A stretch of 64,000 nucleotides of DNA from CAIKMD01 sp035552195 (GCA_035552195.1 DASZLU010000168.1:37624-101623), one strand, 5' to 3'. Positions 42,202 through 50,078 are shown, numbered from the stretch's first letter. Notes: generated from the sequence alone by a model not told the origin. Numbers and translations are program-made.

Positions 42202-42363
42202 ATGCGTGACCTGAGCCGCGACCTGCACCGTGACTGGCTGAAATGGACCCGAACCGAACGGTTCAGCGCCGTTATCATCCTCGCCGCGATGATTACCGTG
42301 ATCGTCCCGGCAGCCATCGAGTTCAGCCATCAGACCCAGCCCGTCCAACAGGTCATGCGCTGA
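42202..42363 (+). CDS. Tiny single-pass membrane protein D (paralogue of E)
   Basis: A 53-residue protein: a charged start (MRDLSRDLHRDWLKWTRTER), one membrane helix FSAVIILAAMITVIVPAAIE and a short polar tail with FSHQTQPVQQ. A GAG element lies before the ATG at 42202. The RDWLKWTRTERFSAV segment resembles QAWRRWTPAERRGAI of the next gene, in the same place relative to the helix. Probable inner-membrane peptide. Function unknown. Confidence 0.65.
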   Translation: MRDLSRDLHRDWLKWTRTERFSAVIILAAMITVIVPAAIEFSHQTQPVQQVMR

Positions 42364-42371
42364 GCGAGCCA

Positions 42372-42524
42372 ATGCACAACCCGTATCAAGCATGGCGGCG
42401 TTGGACCCCGGCCGAGCGGCGTGGCGCGATCTTGTATTTGCTCGCGCTGCTGGGCACCTTCGTCCCCGGCGCCATCGCGCATATGCAGCACGCGGCCACA
42501 GTTTCTCCCTATATCCTACACTAA
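42372..42524 (+). CDS. Tiny single-pass membrane protein E (paralogue of D)
   Basis: A 50-residue protein: MHNPYQAWRRWTPAERRGAI, then a hydrophobic helix LYLLALLGTFVPGAIAH and a short tail with MQHAATVSPYIL. It begins 8 bases after D stops. The shared W-(T)-x-x-E-R motif before a single membrane helix shows D and E to be related. A GAGCGAG sequence upstream may serve as ribosome site. Last gene of the cluster. Confidence 0.62.
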   Translation: MHNPYQAWRRWTPAERRGAILYLLALLGTFVPGAIAHMQHAATVSPYILH

Positions 42525-42630
42525 GCTCGATATCCTCCCCTAAGCGAGCCGGCGCTTGCCCCGCGATTGATTTTCACGGCCGCAGCCGTGAATGGTTGCG
42601 TGGGCCGCGATAGCCTTGTCCCGAGCGCGG

Positions 42631-43512
42631 TCAAGGTTTGCGCGCAAGAACGCCGTGTGTTGTCGAAGTCAGCATGACGGGCTCGATATCGACGAGATCG
42701 AGCTGCCGGAGACGGGCCGTCATCTCTTCTTGATCCCAAGCGTGCCCGCCGCTGCGCACCGTCAGGAGCTTACTTGTGAAACGCCCGAACGGGCCGGGCG
42801 GCGGCGCATAGGTTCCGAGGATGAGAGCGCCGCCACGGGCGAGTGCGCGAACGACGCGCGGCAAGGCCGCCTCGATCACGGGCAGTGGCAAGAACATGCT
42901 CGGCATCCAGACGAGGTCGAAAGCTTCTTCGTCATCGAGTTCAGCAACGCTCTGGCGCCGCAACGTGACACGATCTCCCACGCCTTCGTTCGCTATATTG
43001 CTCGCTGCCAGCTTCAATGCCGGCTCCCAAATATCGATTCCGGTCACCTTCATCTTCGGCCAAAGCTTCGCCGCCTCGATCGCGATGAAAGCGACGCCGG
43101 TACCGATATCGAGGAATCTCGGTCCGGCATCCAACACGGCGGCTAGTGGCGGATACTGCCGCGCGAGGCCGGCGATGACCTGCCCCATGGCGCGCGAGCC
43201 GCGACCCCGGTCCTGGAGGATCGCCGCATCCTGATAGGCCCAACCTGCCGCTCGCTGCGGCTCGCGGATGAGATCAAGCGCTTCCTGGAGGGCATAGGTG
43301 AGTTGCCCGATGACGACGGCACGTTGGGCCGGTTCGAGCGCGTCGATACCATCGAGGCCAAGCGCTCCAACCGCATCTTTGAGGACGGCACGGATTTGCG
43401 TATCGCCCGCCACCCCCTCCTGCTGCAGCCGCAATTCGGCGCCGAGCGCGCCCATCATAAAAGCGGTCGCACAAAGCTCGTTCATTTTCGCGAGAATGGA
43501 TGGATAGCTCAT
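42631..43512 (-). CDS. Class I SAM-dependent methyltransferase
   Basis: A 293-residue protein. An N-terminal helical part (LCATAFMMGALGAELRLQQE) precedes the Rossmann domain, where motif I is RFLDIGTGVAFIAIEAAKLW, the acidic strand is VTGIDIWEPALKLA and DLVWMPSMFLPLPVIEAAL follows. An oxidoreductase-like or O-methyltransferase-like use cannot be told apart. The ATG at 43512 is chosen because the N-terminus is coherent from there, though no ribosome site is evident. It is divergent from the SDR remnant/solute-binding-protein region. Substrate unknown. Confidence 0.8.
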   Translation of the reverse strand: MSYPSILAKMNELCATAFMMGALGAELRLQQEGVAGDTQIRAVLKDAVGALGLDGIDALEPAQRAVVIGQLTYALQEALDLIREPQRAAGWAYQDAAILQDRGRGSRAMGQVIAGLARQYPPLAAVLDAGPRFLDIGTGVAFIAIEAAKLWPKMKVTGIDIWEPALKLAASNIANEGVGDRVTLRRQSVAELDDEEAFDLVWMPSMFLPLPVIEAALPRVVRALARGGALILGTYAPPPGPFGRFTSKLLTVRSGGHAWDQEEMTARLRQLDLVDIEPVMLTSTTHGVLARKP

Positions 43513-43644
43513 GGAGGGTCCCGTGCTTGCTTGTCTGGTTTCCCCTTCTAGACCCGGTCCACAACGCGCGCGAGCCCCGACGCACTTTCTTCCCCAGGAT
43601 TGATTTGCCCAGCCACTGGCTTCAATCTCAGGCACACATCAGGG

Positions 43645-43719
43645 ATGACGCGCGTGCTCGACAACAAATCGCTGTTCGGTAACGAAGCGCTTACGCTCAA
43701 AGGCAAGGTGGCGTCGTGA
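43645..43719 (+). pseudogene. 5' remnant of a short-chain dehydrogenase gene, or leader peptide
   Basis: A 24-codon frame reads MTRVLDNKSLFGNEALTLKG and then KVAS before TGA. The ending LKGKVA is what precedes the VVTGxxxGIG nucleotide site in short-chain dehydrogenases, suggesting a truncated gene. An AGGG element precedes its ATG. Its stop overlaps the GTG start of the next gene by four bases (GTGA), so it now behaves as a translated leader coupled to the binding-protein gene. Confidence 0.4.
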
Positions 43720-44684
43720 ACCGCCACCGCGCGGCTCTCGTTGTCGCCGTCGCCGCGGTGCTGAGCCTTGCCGCGGCGCCCAGCCGCGCCGAGGACACCA
43801 TTACCTTCGGCCATGTCGGCGCGCCGTCGGCCATCGTTTGGCCGATCTATATCGGTCTCGATCAAGGCTTCCTCGCCGAGAACGGCATCAAGCTCGACAT
43901 CGTCTTCACCCGCTCGAGCGCGCAGGTGCTGCAACAACTCGCCGCGAGCGCGATCGGCATGGGCGACACCGGCGCTTTCGATCCGGTTCGCGGCGTCAAT
44001 GAAGGCGCGGCGGTCGCTATCCTCACCATCGAAGCCGGTCCCGGCCCCTTCTCGCTTCTCGCCAAGTCCGAGATTAAATCGATCAAGGATCTCAAAGGCA
44101 AGATCATCTCGGTCGGCGAGACCACCGATATCGCACGCGTCTATCTCGACCGCATGCTGATCGCCAACGGCATGAAGGACAGCGACGTCGACGCTTTGCC
44201 GACGAACGCCACGGCGGCGCGGCTCGCCGCGCTGGAATCGAAAGCTGTCGATGCCGCGATGCTCTCGGCACCGGCGAGTTTCAAGGCCGCGTCCGATGGC
44301 TTCGTCACGCTCGGCCTCGCCGCCGACTACGTGAAGGATTTCCCCTTCGGCACGATCAATGTTGGCCGCGACTGGGCGGCCGCGCATGGCGACCAGATCA
44401 AGCGCTTCATGGCCGCCTATCTCAAAAGCGTCGCCTGGTTCTATGACGAGAAGAACCGCGACCGCGCCGTCGCGATCATGGCGACGGCGAGCAAGACCAG
44501 CCCCGAGGACAACGCCCAGAGCTACGATTATTATCGCAAGATTGGCTTCTTTGCTCACGACGCCGTCGTATCGACCGCGGCATTGAAGAGCCTGATTTCG
44601 GTATTGCAGCAGATGGGCGAGATCAAGACCGTGTTGCCGCCCGAGAGATTGGTGATGCCGGGCGTGACGGAGGTCGGCCCGTAG
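43716..44684 (+). CDS. NMT1/THI5-like substrate-binding protein
   Basis: A 322-residue periplasmic binding protein. A signal peptide ends APSRAED near residue 25. FGHVGAPSAIVWPIYIGLDQ, the VLQQLAASAIGMGDTGAFDP pocket segment, IKSIKDLKGKIISVGETTDI and YVKDFPFGTINVGRDW follow the same plan as the 14.7-kb binding protein. The GTG start at 43716 overlaps the preceding short frame. No permease or ATPase is adjacent. The next gene, 15 bases on, is a two-domain VOC protein, so the ligand may be an aromatic acid; that is inference. Confidence 0.9.
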   Translation: MNRHRAALVVAVAAVLSLAAAPSRAEDTITFGHVGAPSAIVWPIYIGLDQGFLAENGIKLDIVFTRSSAQVLQQLAASAIGMGDTGAFDPVRGVNEGAAVAILTIEAGPGPFSLLAKSEIKSIKDLKGKIISVGETTDIARVYLDRMLIANGMKDSDVDALPTNATAARLAALESKAVDAAMLSAPASFKAASDGFVTLGLAADYVKDFPFGTINVGRDWAAAHGDQIKRFMAAYLKSVAWFYDEKNRDRAVAIMATASKTSPEDNAQSYDYYRKIGFFAHDAVVSTAALKSLISVLQQMGEIKTVLPPERLVMPGVTEVGP

Positions 44685-44699
44685 ATTAGGAGAATTGCG

Positions 44700-45923
44700 A
44701 TGGCGATCGAGACGGAAGCGAAATACAGCGTGGGCGGCGTGCTCTTCGATCAGCCGTTCAAGATCCGGCGGCTCGGCCATTTCGGCATCAATGCCTATCG
44801 CATGAGCGACGCGCTGCGCTTCTATAACGACCTGCTTGGTTTCCGCATCACCGACGTGCGCCCGATGGCCGGCAAGACGCCCGAGGCCTTCAAGGATTTC
44901 GGCGATACCAACGGCTATTTCTTCCGCTACGGCGGCGATCATCACGCTTTCGTTCTCTATAACCATCGCCTGCGCAAGGCGACCGACCACACCGGCTTTC
45001 ACAAAGACGACGTGATGGTCAATCAGATCACCTGGCAGGTCGGTAGTCTCGCCGAGGTCGTCGAAGGCGATGCGTGGTTCAAGCGCACCGGGCAAAAGGT
45101 GGTGCGCTCGGGCCGAGACATGCCGGGCTCGAACTGGCATTCCTATTTGATGGATCCCGATCTCCATAAGAACGAGATCTATTACGGCATGGAGCAGATC
45201 GGCTGGGACGGCCGCTCCAAGCCGTGGGACATGCACGATCGCGAATTCGATCACGCCGCCGAGCTGCCGCAGATCTCGGAATACGAAGAGGTCAACCAGG
45301 CACTGGCGCGCGGCAGCGACTTCGCCACCGGCTTTCGCGATAAAGAGAATCTGCCGCTGAAATACGATGTGCAGGGCATCCTGCTGGCAAGGCCGTTCAA
45401 GATCGTTAAGCACGGCCCGGTCAATCTCTTCGTCGAGGACATCGACCGCGCCGTCGATTGGTACGTGCGCACCCTCGGCTTCATCGTCAGCGAGGAAACG
45501 GGCTGCGAGGGCGAGCGCTGCGTTTTCCTTCGCAACAACACCGAGCACCACTCGCTCGCCCTCCTCCCCGTCGCGTTGCGCGGCAAGCTCGGCTTGCGCG
45601 GCGATACGACGATGGCGGCGTTCGGCGTGCAACTCGGCTCCTATCAGCAGCTCCTCGGGGCGATCGACTTCCTCAAATCCAATGGCGTCGAATTCCGCGA
45701 ACTGCCGCAAGAGATGACGCCTGGCATGGATCACACGATCTGCGCCCTCGATCCCGACGGCCATGCGATCCAGCTCTATTGGTCGATGGAGCAGATCGGC
45801 TGGGACGGCAAGCCGCGCCCTGCTGCCTGCCGCCGCAAGATCGTTGCCGGCAAATGGCCCAAGGTCCTCGAAGCCAACGCCGACAGCTATGCCGGCGAGC
45901 CATTCCTCGGACCGCTGGGGTAA
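44700..45923 (+). CDS. Two-domain VOC-family (extradiol-dioxygenase-like) protein
   Basis: A 407-residue protein with two vicinal-oxygen-chelate modules. The first runs from IRRLGHFGINAYRMSDALRF to about residue 165, with the WHSYLMDPDLHKNEIYYG block carrying the Glu. The second runs from VKHGPVNLFVEDIDRAVDWY to CALDPDGHAIQLYW. Each metal site would use a starting His and a final Glu/Gln: the first module has H and E, while the second ends in Q rather than E, so perhaps only one is active. AGGAG precedes the ATG. It follows the binding-protein gene by 15 bases. An extradiol ring-cleavage or glyoxalase-type role is possible. Confidence 0.85.
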   Translation: MAIETEAKYSVGGVLFDQPFKIRRLGHFGINAYRMSDALRFYNDLLGFRITDVRPMAGKTPEAFKDFGDTNGYFFRYGGDHHAFVLYNHRLRKATDHTGFHKDDVMVNQITWQVGSLAEVVEGDAWFKRTGQKVVRSGRDMPGSNWHSYLMDPDLHKNEIYYGMEQIGWDGRSKPWDMHDREFDHAAELPQISEYEEVNQALARGSDFATGFRDKENLPLKYDVQGILLARPFKIVKHGPVNLFVEDIDRAVDWYVRTLGFIVSEETGCEGERCVFLRNNTEHHSLALLPVALRGKLGLRGDTTMAAFGVQLGSYQQLLGAIDFLKSNGVEFRELPQEMTPGMDHTICALDPDGHAIQLYWSMEQIGWDGKPRPAACRRKIVAGKWPKVLEANADSYAGEPFLGPLG

Positions 45924-45963
45924 GCGCTTTACCAACGGCACGGAACCCAACCTAGCTCGCTTT

Positions 45964-45979
45964 CCCCGCGAAAGCGGGG
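45964..45979. repeat. Isolated hairpin related to the dispersed repeat
   Basis: CCCCGCGAAAGCGGGG is identical to the left-arm hairpin core of the 64-bp repeat copy at 4696. It stands alone here, just after the VOC gene, without the second palindrome. Confidence 0.65.
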
Positions 45980-45985
45980 ACCGAG

Positions 45986-46087
45986 GTGATCAAAGGCTTT
46001 CGCGCGGCGCGCGTCGAAGGCCTCGCCTATCACGAGACTCATCCAGAGGCGCCGATCGATCCGAATTCGGTGATTGCACAGCAATAA
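45986..46087 (+). pseudogene. C-terminal gene remnant or 33-codon frame
   Basis: In one frame the region after the repeat hairpin encodes VIKGFRAARVEGLAYHETHP and EAPIDPNSVIAQQ before TAA. The composition looks coding, and the DPNSVIAQQ ending resembles a natural C-terminus. Upstream the frame runs back through the repeat to a stop at 45953, so no full gene exists. It could be the 3' end of a lost gene or a tiny GTG-started frame. Family not identified. Confidence 0.3.
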
Positions 46088-46128
46088 TAAGACGGGCCTG
46101 ATGTTGGCCGTGCGCTAAGCCGCGCGAC

Positions 46129-46899
46129 TTACACCGCCGCGCGATAGCCTAGGCGCTCGGAGATTGCCGCCGCGGCTTTCTTGAGCGCGCGCGCCGCCGG
46201 CGAATCCGTGCGCGGCTCGAGATGCTCCGGGCCGCCGAGCAGCGCGATGCTGGCGACGATGCGCGCGCGGTGATCGAAGATCGGCGCCGCCAGCGCCGTC
46301 ACGCCGGGAACAAGATTGCCGTCGACCACGCCGATGCCGAGCCTGCGTGTCCGCACCAGTCGCTCCTCGGTCGATGGCCCGCCCCGCGCCCGCCCGAGCG
46401 CGCGGCGTTCCTGCGCGATCAGGCTCCGCACCTCCTCATCCGCGCGATAAGCCGCGAAGACGAGACCGACCGCGCTGCGCAGCAACGGCAGCGTCGACCC
46501 GACCCGCACATTCATGAAGACGGGCCGGCTGCTTTCTTCGATGCGGATGATCACCGGCCCAGTGCCGCTCCAGGTGGCAAGAACCGCAGTCTCGCCGCTG
46601 TCGTCGCGGAGATCGCCGAGGCAAGCCGAGGCGATCCTGACCGCATCGAGCGAATGAAGCCCGGCCAGGCCGAGCGCAACAGAAGCCGGGCCGATGCTGT
46701 AGCGGCCATCGATATTGTCCTGCGCGACAAGCTTGGTGCGCGTCAGACTGACCAGATAACGGTGAACCTTGGCCGCCGGCATGCCGCAGCGCCGCGCCAA
46801 TTCTTTCAGCGGCAAGGGTTGAAGCGCATCGGCCATAGCGGCCAGGATGCGGCTCGCGATTTCGACCGATTGAATTCCCAGACGCTGTCTCGCCGGCAT
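46129..46899 (-). CDS. IclR family transcriptional regulator
   Basis: A 256-residue regulator. The winged helix is VEIASRILAAMADALQPLPL with the recognition region CGMPAAKVHRYLVSL. The effector-binding IclR domain follows from about residue 75, with YSIGPASVALGLAGL, NVRVGSTLPLLRSAVGLVF, GIGVVDGNLVPGVTALAAPI and FDHRARIVASIALL. IclR regulators commonly control aromatic-acid catabolism. The ATG at 46899 has GGGGGAAG upstream. It is divergent from the Rieske oxygenase with a direct repeat between, so it very likely regulates that gene. Confidence 0.92.
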   Translation of the reverse strand: MPARQRLGIQSVEIASRILAAMADALQPLPLKELARRCGMPAAKVHRYLVSLTRTKLVAQDNIDGRYSIGPASVALGLAGLHSLDAVRIASACLGDLRDDSGETAVLATWSGTGPVIIRIEESSRPVFMNVRVGSTLPLLRSAVGLVFAAYRADEEVRSLIAQERRALGRARGGPSTEERLVRTRRLGIGVVDGNLVPGVTALAAPIFDHRARIVASIALLGGPEHLEPRTDSPAARALKKAAAAISERLGYRAAV

Positions 46900-46945
46900 G
46901 CGCTTCCCCCGTGTCCCTCGACCGCTCTTCCGCCGATCGTTGACG

Positions 46946-46974
46946 TCGTATAATAGAGAACGTATCGTATAATA
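46946..46974. promoter_or_regulatory. Direct repeat TCGTATAATA x2, candidate IclR operator
   Basis: TCGTATAATA occurs at 46946-46955 and again at 46965-46974, 19 bases apart start to start, in the AT-rich gap between the divergent iclR and Rieske genes. The copies also resemble -10 elements for the plus-strand gene, so this may be promoter, operator or both. Confidence 0.5.
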
Positions 46975-46997
46975 CATAATATGCTTGGGAGGCCGCC

Positions 46998-48047
46998 ATG
47001 GATGACCACAGCCCGCGCCTGATCTGCCCGGCGACGCAGCCGGTCCTGCGCGATGAATGGTATGTCGTTGCCTTCGCGCATGAGGTCGACGACGAGAGGC
47101 CGCTGTCGCGCTATTGCTGCGGCCATCGCGTCGTCCTGTTCCGCACGGCGCAAGGCGCGCCGGTTGCGCTTTACGATCGCTGCCCGCATCGCGGCTCGCC
47201 GCTGTCGCTCGGCAAAATCGCCGAGGATACGCTGCAATGTCCCTATCACGGCTTCCGCTATGGCATCACTGGCCGCTGCGTGCGCGTACCCAGCCAGACC
47301 GCCATCATCCCCGAGCTCGCGGTGCGCAGCTACCCCGTCATCGAGAAAGGCGGCTTTATCTGGCTATGGCCGGGTAGCCCCGAGCGCGCCGATCCGGCGA
47401 CGCTGCCCGATTGCCATGAATTTGGTCTCGATCGCCCGGATTGGACGGCGAAGCCCTACCTCATGCTCGAGATCAAATCGAACTATTCGCTGCTCTTCGA
47501 GAATCTCCTCGACACCTCGCATATCTCTTTCTTGCATGGGACGGCGCTGGATGGCGGGCGGATGGCGAGCTCGACCTTCCGCCTTGAGAGTGAGGGCAAG
47601 ACCGTCCGTCTCATCCGCGCGCTCGCCGGCGACACGCCGACGCCGAGCAACACCAGACAATACGGCTTGCACGGCGTCGCGACATTCGATCGCAAGCTGG
47701 AATCGATCGCCTATCTGCCGAACCTGCACATCATCCGCAACACCTTCACCTTCCCAGATCGCCCTGGCCATCCACCGCATGTGCGGATCAACGTGATGCC
47801 GATCACGCCGTCGCGCGAGAACGAGCTCTATCAATTTCTGACGATGACCACATCCTATCCCGAAAACCATCCGCCCGAGCTTGTGGAGGGGATGCGATCC
47901 GTGCTCGACGAGGATCGGGTCGTGCTCGAGGCGATCCAAAATCTTTACGACGAGAACGGTCCCGATCTGCCGGAATGGAGCGTCAACGCCGACGTTGCCG
48001 GGCTGCGCGCCCGCCGCAAGCTCGCCGAGCTCGCCGCTCTTCCTTAA
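46998..48047 (+). CDS. Rieske-type aromatic oxygenase, alpha subunit (VanA-like)
   Basis: A 349-residue oxygenase component. The Rieske [2Fe-2S] ligands are C62 and H64 in RCPHRGSPLSLG and C81 and H84 in LQCPYHGFRYG. The mononuclear iron site is in FENLLDTSHISFLHGTA, with two His, and an Asp that bridges to the Rieske centre of the neighbouring subunit. Short length and domain order suit vanillate demethylase VanA and other single-subunit types. GGGAGG precedes the ATG. No reductase (VanB-like) gene is nearby, so it must borrow electrons. It is followed by two glutathione transferase genes. Confidence 0.9.
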   Translation: MDDHSPRLICPATQPVLRDEWYVVAFAHEVDDERPLSRYCCGHRVVLFRTAQGAPVALYDRCPHRGSPLSLGKIAEDTLQCPYHGFRYGITGRCVRVPSQTAIIPELAVRSYPVIEKGGFIWLWPGSPERADPATLPDCHEFGLDRPDWTAKPYLMLEIKSNYSLLFENLLDTSHISFLHGTALDGGRMASSTFRLESEGKTVRLIRALAGDTPTPSNTRQYGLHGVATFDRKLESIAYLPNLHIIRNTFTFPDRPGHPPHVRINVMPITPSRENELYQFLTMTTSYPENHPPELVEGMRSVLDEDRVVLEAIQNLYDENGPDLPEWSVNADVAGLRARRKLAELAALP

Positions 48048-48077
48048 ACTACCGAAGTCACATCCGGAGAACCATCG

Positions 48078-48899
48078 ATGCTGAAGGTCTACAGCTATTT
48101 CAATTCGATCTGCACGCAAAAAGTCTTCATCACTCTGACCGAGAAAGGCATCGACTACACAACGCAGAATGTCGATCTTTTCCGCAACGAGCAATTCTCG
48201 CCCGCCTATCTCAAGATCAATCCGAAAGGCGTCGTACCAGCTCTCGATCATGACGGAAGCGTCGTCATCGAATCGACCCTGATCTGCGAATATCTCGACG
48301 ATTGCTTTCCGGCGCCGCGGCTCGTGCCGCAGGATCCGTTCCTGCGCGCGCACATGCGGTTATGGAGCAAGGCGGTGGATGAGCAGCTTTTCGAGGCGAC
48401 GCGCGAGCTCAGCTTCTCGGCGATGTTCCGCGAGCGCATGCGCAGCATGACCGAAGAGCAGCGCCAAGGCCGGTATCAGAACGTCGGCGATCCGATCAAG
48501 CGCGCGCGGCTGATCTCGACCTATGAAGAAGGCGTCGACAGCCCCTATGTCTTCCAGGGTATCGGGGCGTTCGAAATGGCCTTCGAGAAGATGGAGAAGG
48601 ATCTGCGCGCCGGCGGGCCCTGGCTGCTCGGCAGCGAGATCAGCCTGGCGGACATCAACATGATGCCGTTCGTCGCACGGATGGCCTATCTCGATCTTCT
48701 CGATGTGTGGATCGCCGAACGGCCGGCCTGCCGTGAATGGTGGGCGCGCGTGCAGGCCCGACCCAGCTTCATCGCCTCGATCCCGGACAAAGTGCCGGAA
48801 GCCGATTTCACCGCGATGAGAAACTCAGGCGGCGCGCTCCGCACGCGCGTCGCGGAACGTCTCGCCGAATACCGGCGTCTGCCGCGGGCCGCGGCCTAG
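48078..48899 (+). CDS. Glutathione S-transferase family protein 1
   Basis: A 273-residue GST. The N-terminal thioredoxin-like domain runs from KVYSYFNSICTQKVFITLTE to the VVPALDHDGSVVIESTLICEYL G-site element (cis-Pro and Glu-Ser). The all-helical C-terminal domain ends with WLLGSEISLADINMMPFVAR, the N-capping box. The active-site position near residue 10 holds Ser/Cys (NSICTQK), as in beta/theta or LigF-like classes. GGAG lies upstream. It lies 30 bases after the Rieske gene, so it is probably in the same operon. A role in ether cleavage or thiol conjugation of aromatic substrate is inference. Confidence 0.9.
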   Translation: MLKVYSYFNSICTQKVFITLTEKGIDYTTQNVDLFRNEQFSPAYLKINPKGVVPALDHDGSVVIESTLICEYLDDCFPAPRLVPQDPFLRAHMRLWSKAVDEQLFEATRELSFSAMFRERMRSMTEEQRQGRYQNVGDPIKRARLISTYEEGVDSPYVFQGIGAFEMAFEKMEKDLRAGGPWLLGSEISLADINMMPFVARMAYLDLLDVWIAERPACREWWARVQARPSFIASIPDKVPEADFTAMRNSGGALRTRVAERLAEYRRLPRAAA

Positions 48900-48951
48900 T
48901 GGTATCGATCGCGGTTCGATAAGCTCAGCCGACAGACGGAGGACCACGGAC

Positions 48952-49596
48952 ATGAAGCTCACGCTCTACTACGCCCCGATCACCTGCGCGCTCGCGCCCT
49001 ATATCACCCTGACCGAAGCCGGCGCCGATTTCGAGGCGAAGCCGGTCAATCTGCGCAAAGGCGAGCACAAGACGCCGGACTATCTGAAGCTCAATCCCAA
49101 GCATCAGGTGCCGACCCTGGTGATCGATGGCGAGCCGCTCACCGAAAACCCCGCTATCCAGATCTGGATCGCGCGCAACTTCCCCAAGGCGAGGCTGCTG
49201 CCCGAAGATCCGATGCAATTCGTGAAGGCGGTCTCGATCCTGTCCTACTGCTCCTCCGGCATCCACCCTTACCTCTTCCGCATCAACTCGCCGCAGCTCG
49301 TGTGCGACCTGCCGGACGCCGAGCCGGTGGTGAAGCGCCTGGCGCAGCAATGGCTCTTCGAGAAATTCTCGGTCGCCGAACAGATGCTCGCCGGGCGCGA
49401 GTGGTTCTTCGATCATTTCACCGCCGCCGATGCGCATTTCTATTGGTGCTTCCGCCGCGGCACGCTGTTTCCGCTCGATCAATCGCAGTTCAAGAACTGC
49501 ACCGCGCATTTCGAGCGCATGCAGCAACGGCCGTCGGTACAAAAGCTCCTCGCTTACGAGCGCGAGGTGCAGGAAGCTTTTTCGCGCGCGGCGTGA
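48952..49596 (+). CDS. Glutathione S-transferase family protein 2
   Basis: A 214-residue GST of beta-class appearance. KLTLYYAPITCALAPYITLT holds the Cys near residue 12 used by beta-class enzymes. KLNPKHQVPTLVIDGEPLTE is the cis-Pro/G-site block and NPAIQIWIARNF follows. The C-terminal domain contains REWFFDHFTAADAHFYW with the N-capping Asp. GGAGG precedes the ATG. It is 50 bases after GST 1 and shares only the fold with it, so the pair is not a recent duplication. Cytosolic thiol chemistry on an aromatic or electrophilic substrate is likely. Confidence 0.9.
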   Translation: MKLTLYYAPITCALAPYITLTEAGADFEAKPVNLRKGEHKTPDYLKLNPKHQVPTLVIDGEPLTENPAIQIWIARNFPKARLLPEDPMQFVKAVSILSYCSSGIHPYLFRINSPQLVCDLPDAEPVVKRLAQQWLFEKFSVAEQMLAGREWFFDHFTAADAHFYWCFRRGTLFPLDQSQFKNCTAHFERMQQRPSVQKLLAYEREVQEAFSRAA

Positions 49597-49698
49597 CGCT
49601 AAGGCCAAGTCCCAGTCATAAGGGCCAAGCTGACGCCTGAGAACCGTGTCGGCGGTCGGGTGTTATTAAGGGCAGTCCAACTCTCAAAGGAGAGCCCG

Positions 49699-49980
49699 AT
49701 GACGTTCGACAAAAAGCTCAGCTTGCGCAAAACGGCGATGGCGACAGTGCTCGCCGGCGCAGTGCTCGGCGCGGCAGCATTGCCGGCAGCGGCGCGGGGC
49801 TACGTGTCCTTCGGCGTCGGCGCCCCGGCCTACGGCTACAGCTACGGCCCGAGCTATTACGCGCCGTATAGCTATGACTATGATTACAGCTACGCCCCGC
49901 CGCCGCCGGCGTATTACTACCCCCCGGCGCCGGCCTACAGCGCTCCGCCGTCGGTGGGTTTCGGCTTCAGTTTCCGGTAA
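49699..49980 (+). CDS. Secreted Tyr/Pro/Gly-rich small protein
   Basis: A 93-residue protein. A signal peptide with hydrophobic MATVLAGAVLGAAALPAAA ends at the AAARG site near residue 34. The mature part is low-complexity, with YGYSYGPSYYAPYSYDYDY, a proline run and a VGFGFSF tail. AAGGAG before the ATG at 49699 fixes the start. Such proteins are common in alphaproteobacteria and are probably surface or periplasmic; no function is known. A strong terminator follows. Confidence 0.75.
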   Translation: MTFDKKLSLRKTAMATVLAGAVLGAAALPAAARGYVSFGVGAPAYGYSYGPSYYAPYSYDYDYSYAPPPPAYYYPPAPAYSAPPSVGFGFSFR

Positions 49981-50001
49981 TCCGGGATCACTGGTAATCG
50001 G

Positions 50002-50031
50002 CAAAGCCCCGCTTCCGCGGGGCTTTGTTTT
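50002..50031 (+). terminator. Rho-independent terminator
   Basis: CAAAGCCCCGC and GCGGGGCTTTG form a perfect 11-base-pair stem around a TTCC loop, followed by TTTT. It lies 21 bases after the stop codon of the Tyr-rich protein gene. Confidence 0.92.
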
Positions 50032-50078
50032 GCCCGCTCGCTCGGGGATAATCGCCTTGGCTTTTCTTGGGGGCGAAA

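Noticed and set aside
43548..45950. 800-codon open frame on the minus strand
   Set aside because: It is the antisense shadow of the binding-protein and VOC genes. It has no recognisable domain and is rich in Arg/Ala/Val/Asp typical of such shadows in high-GC DNA.
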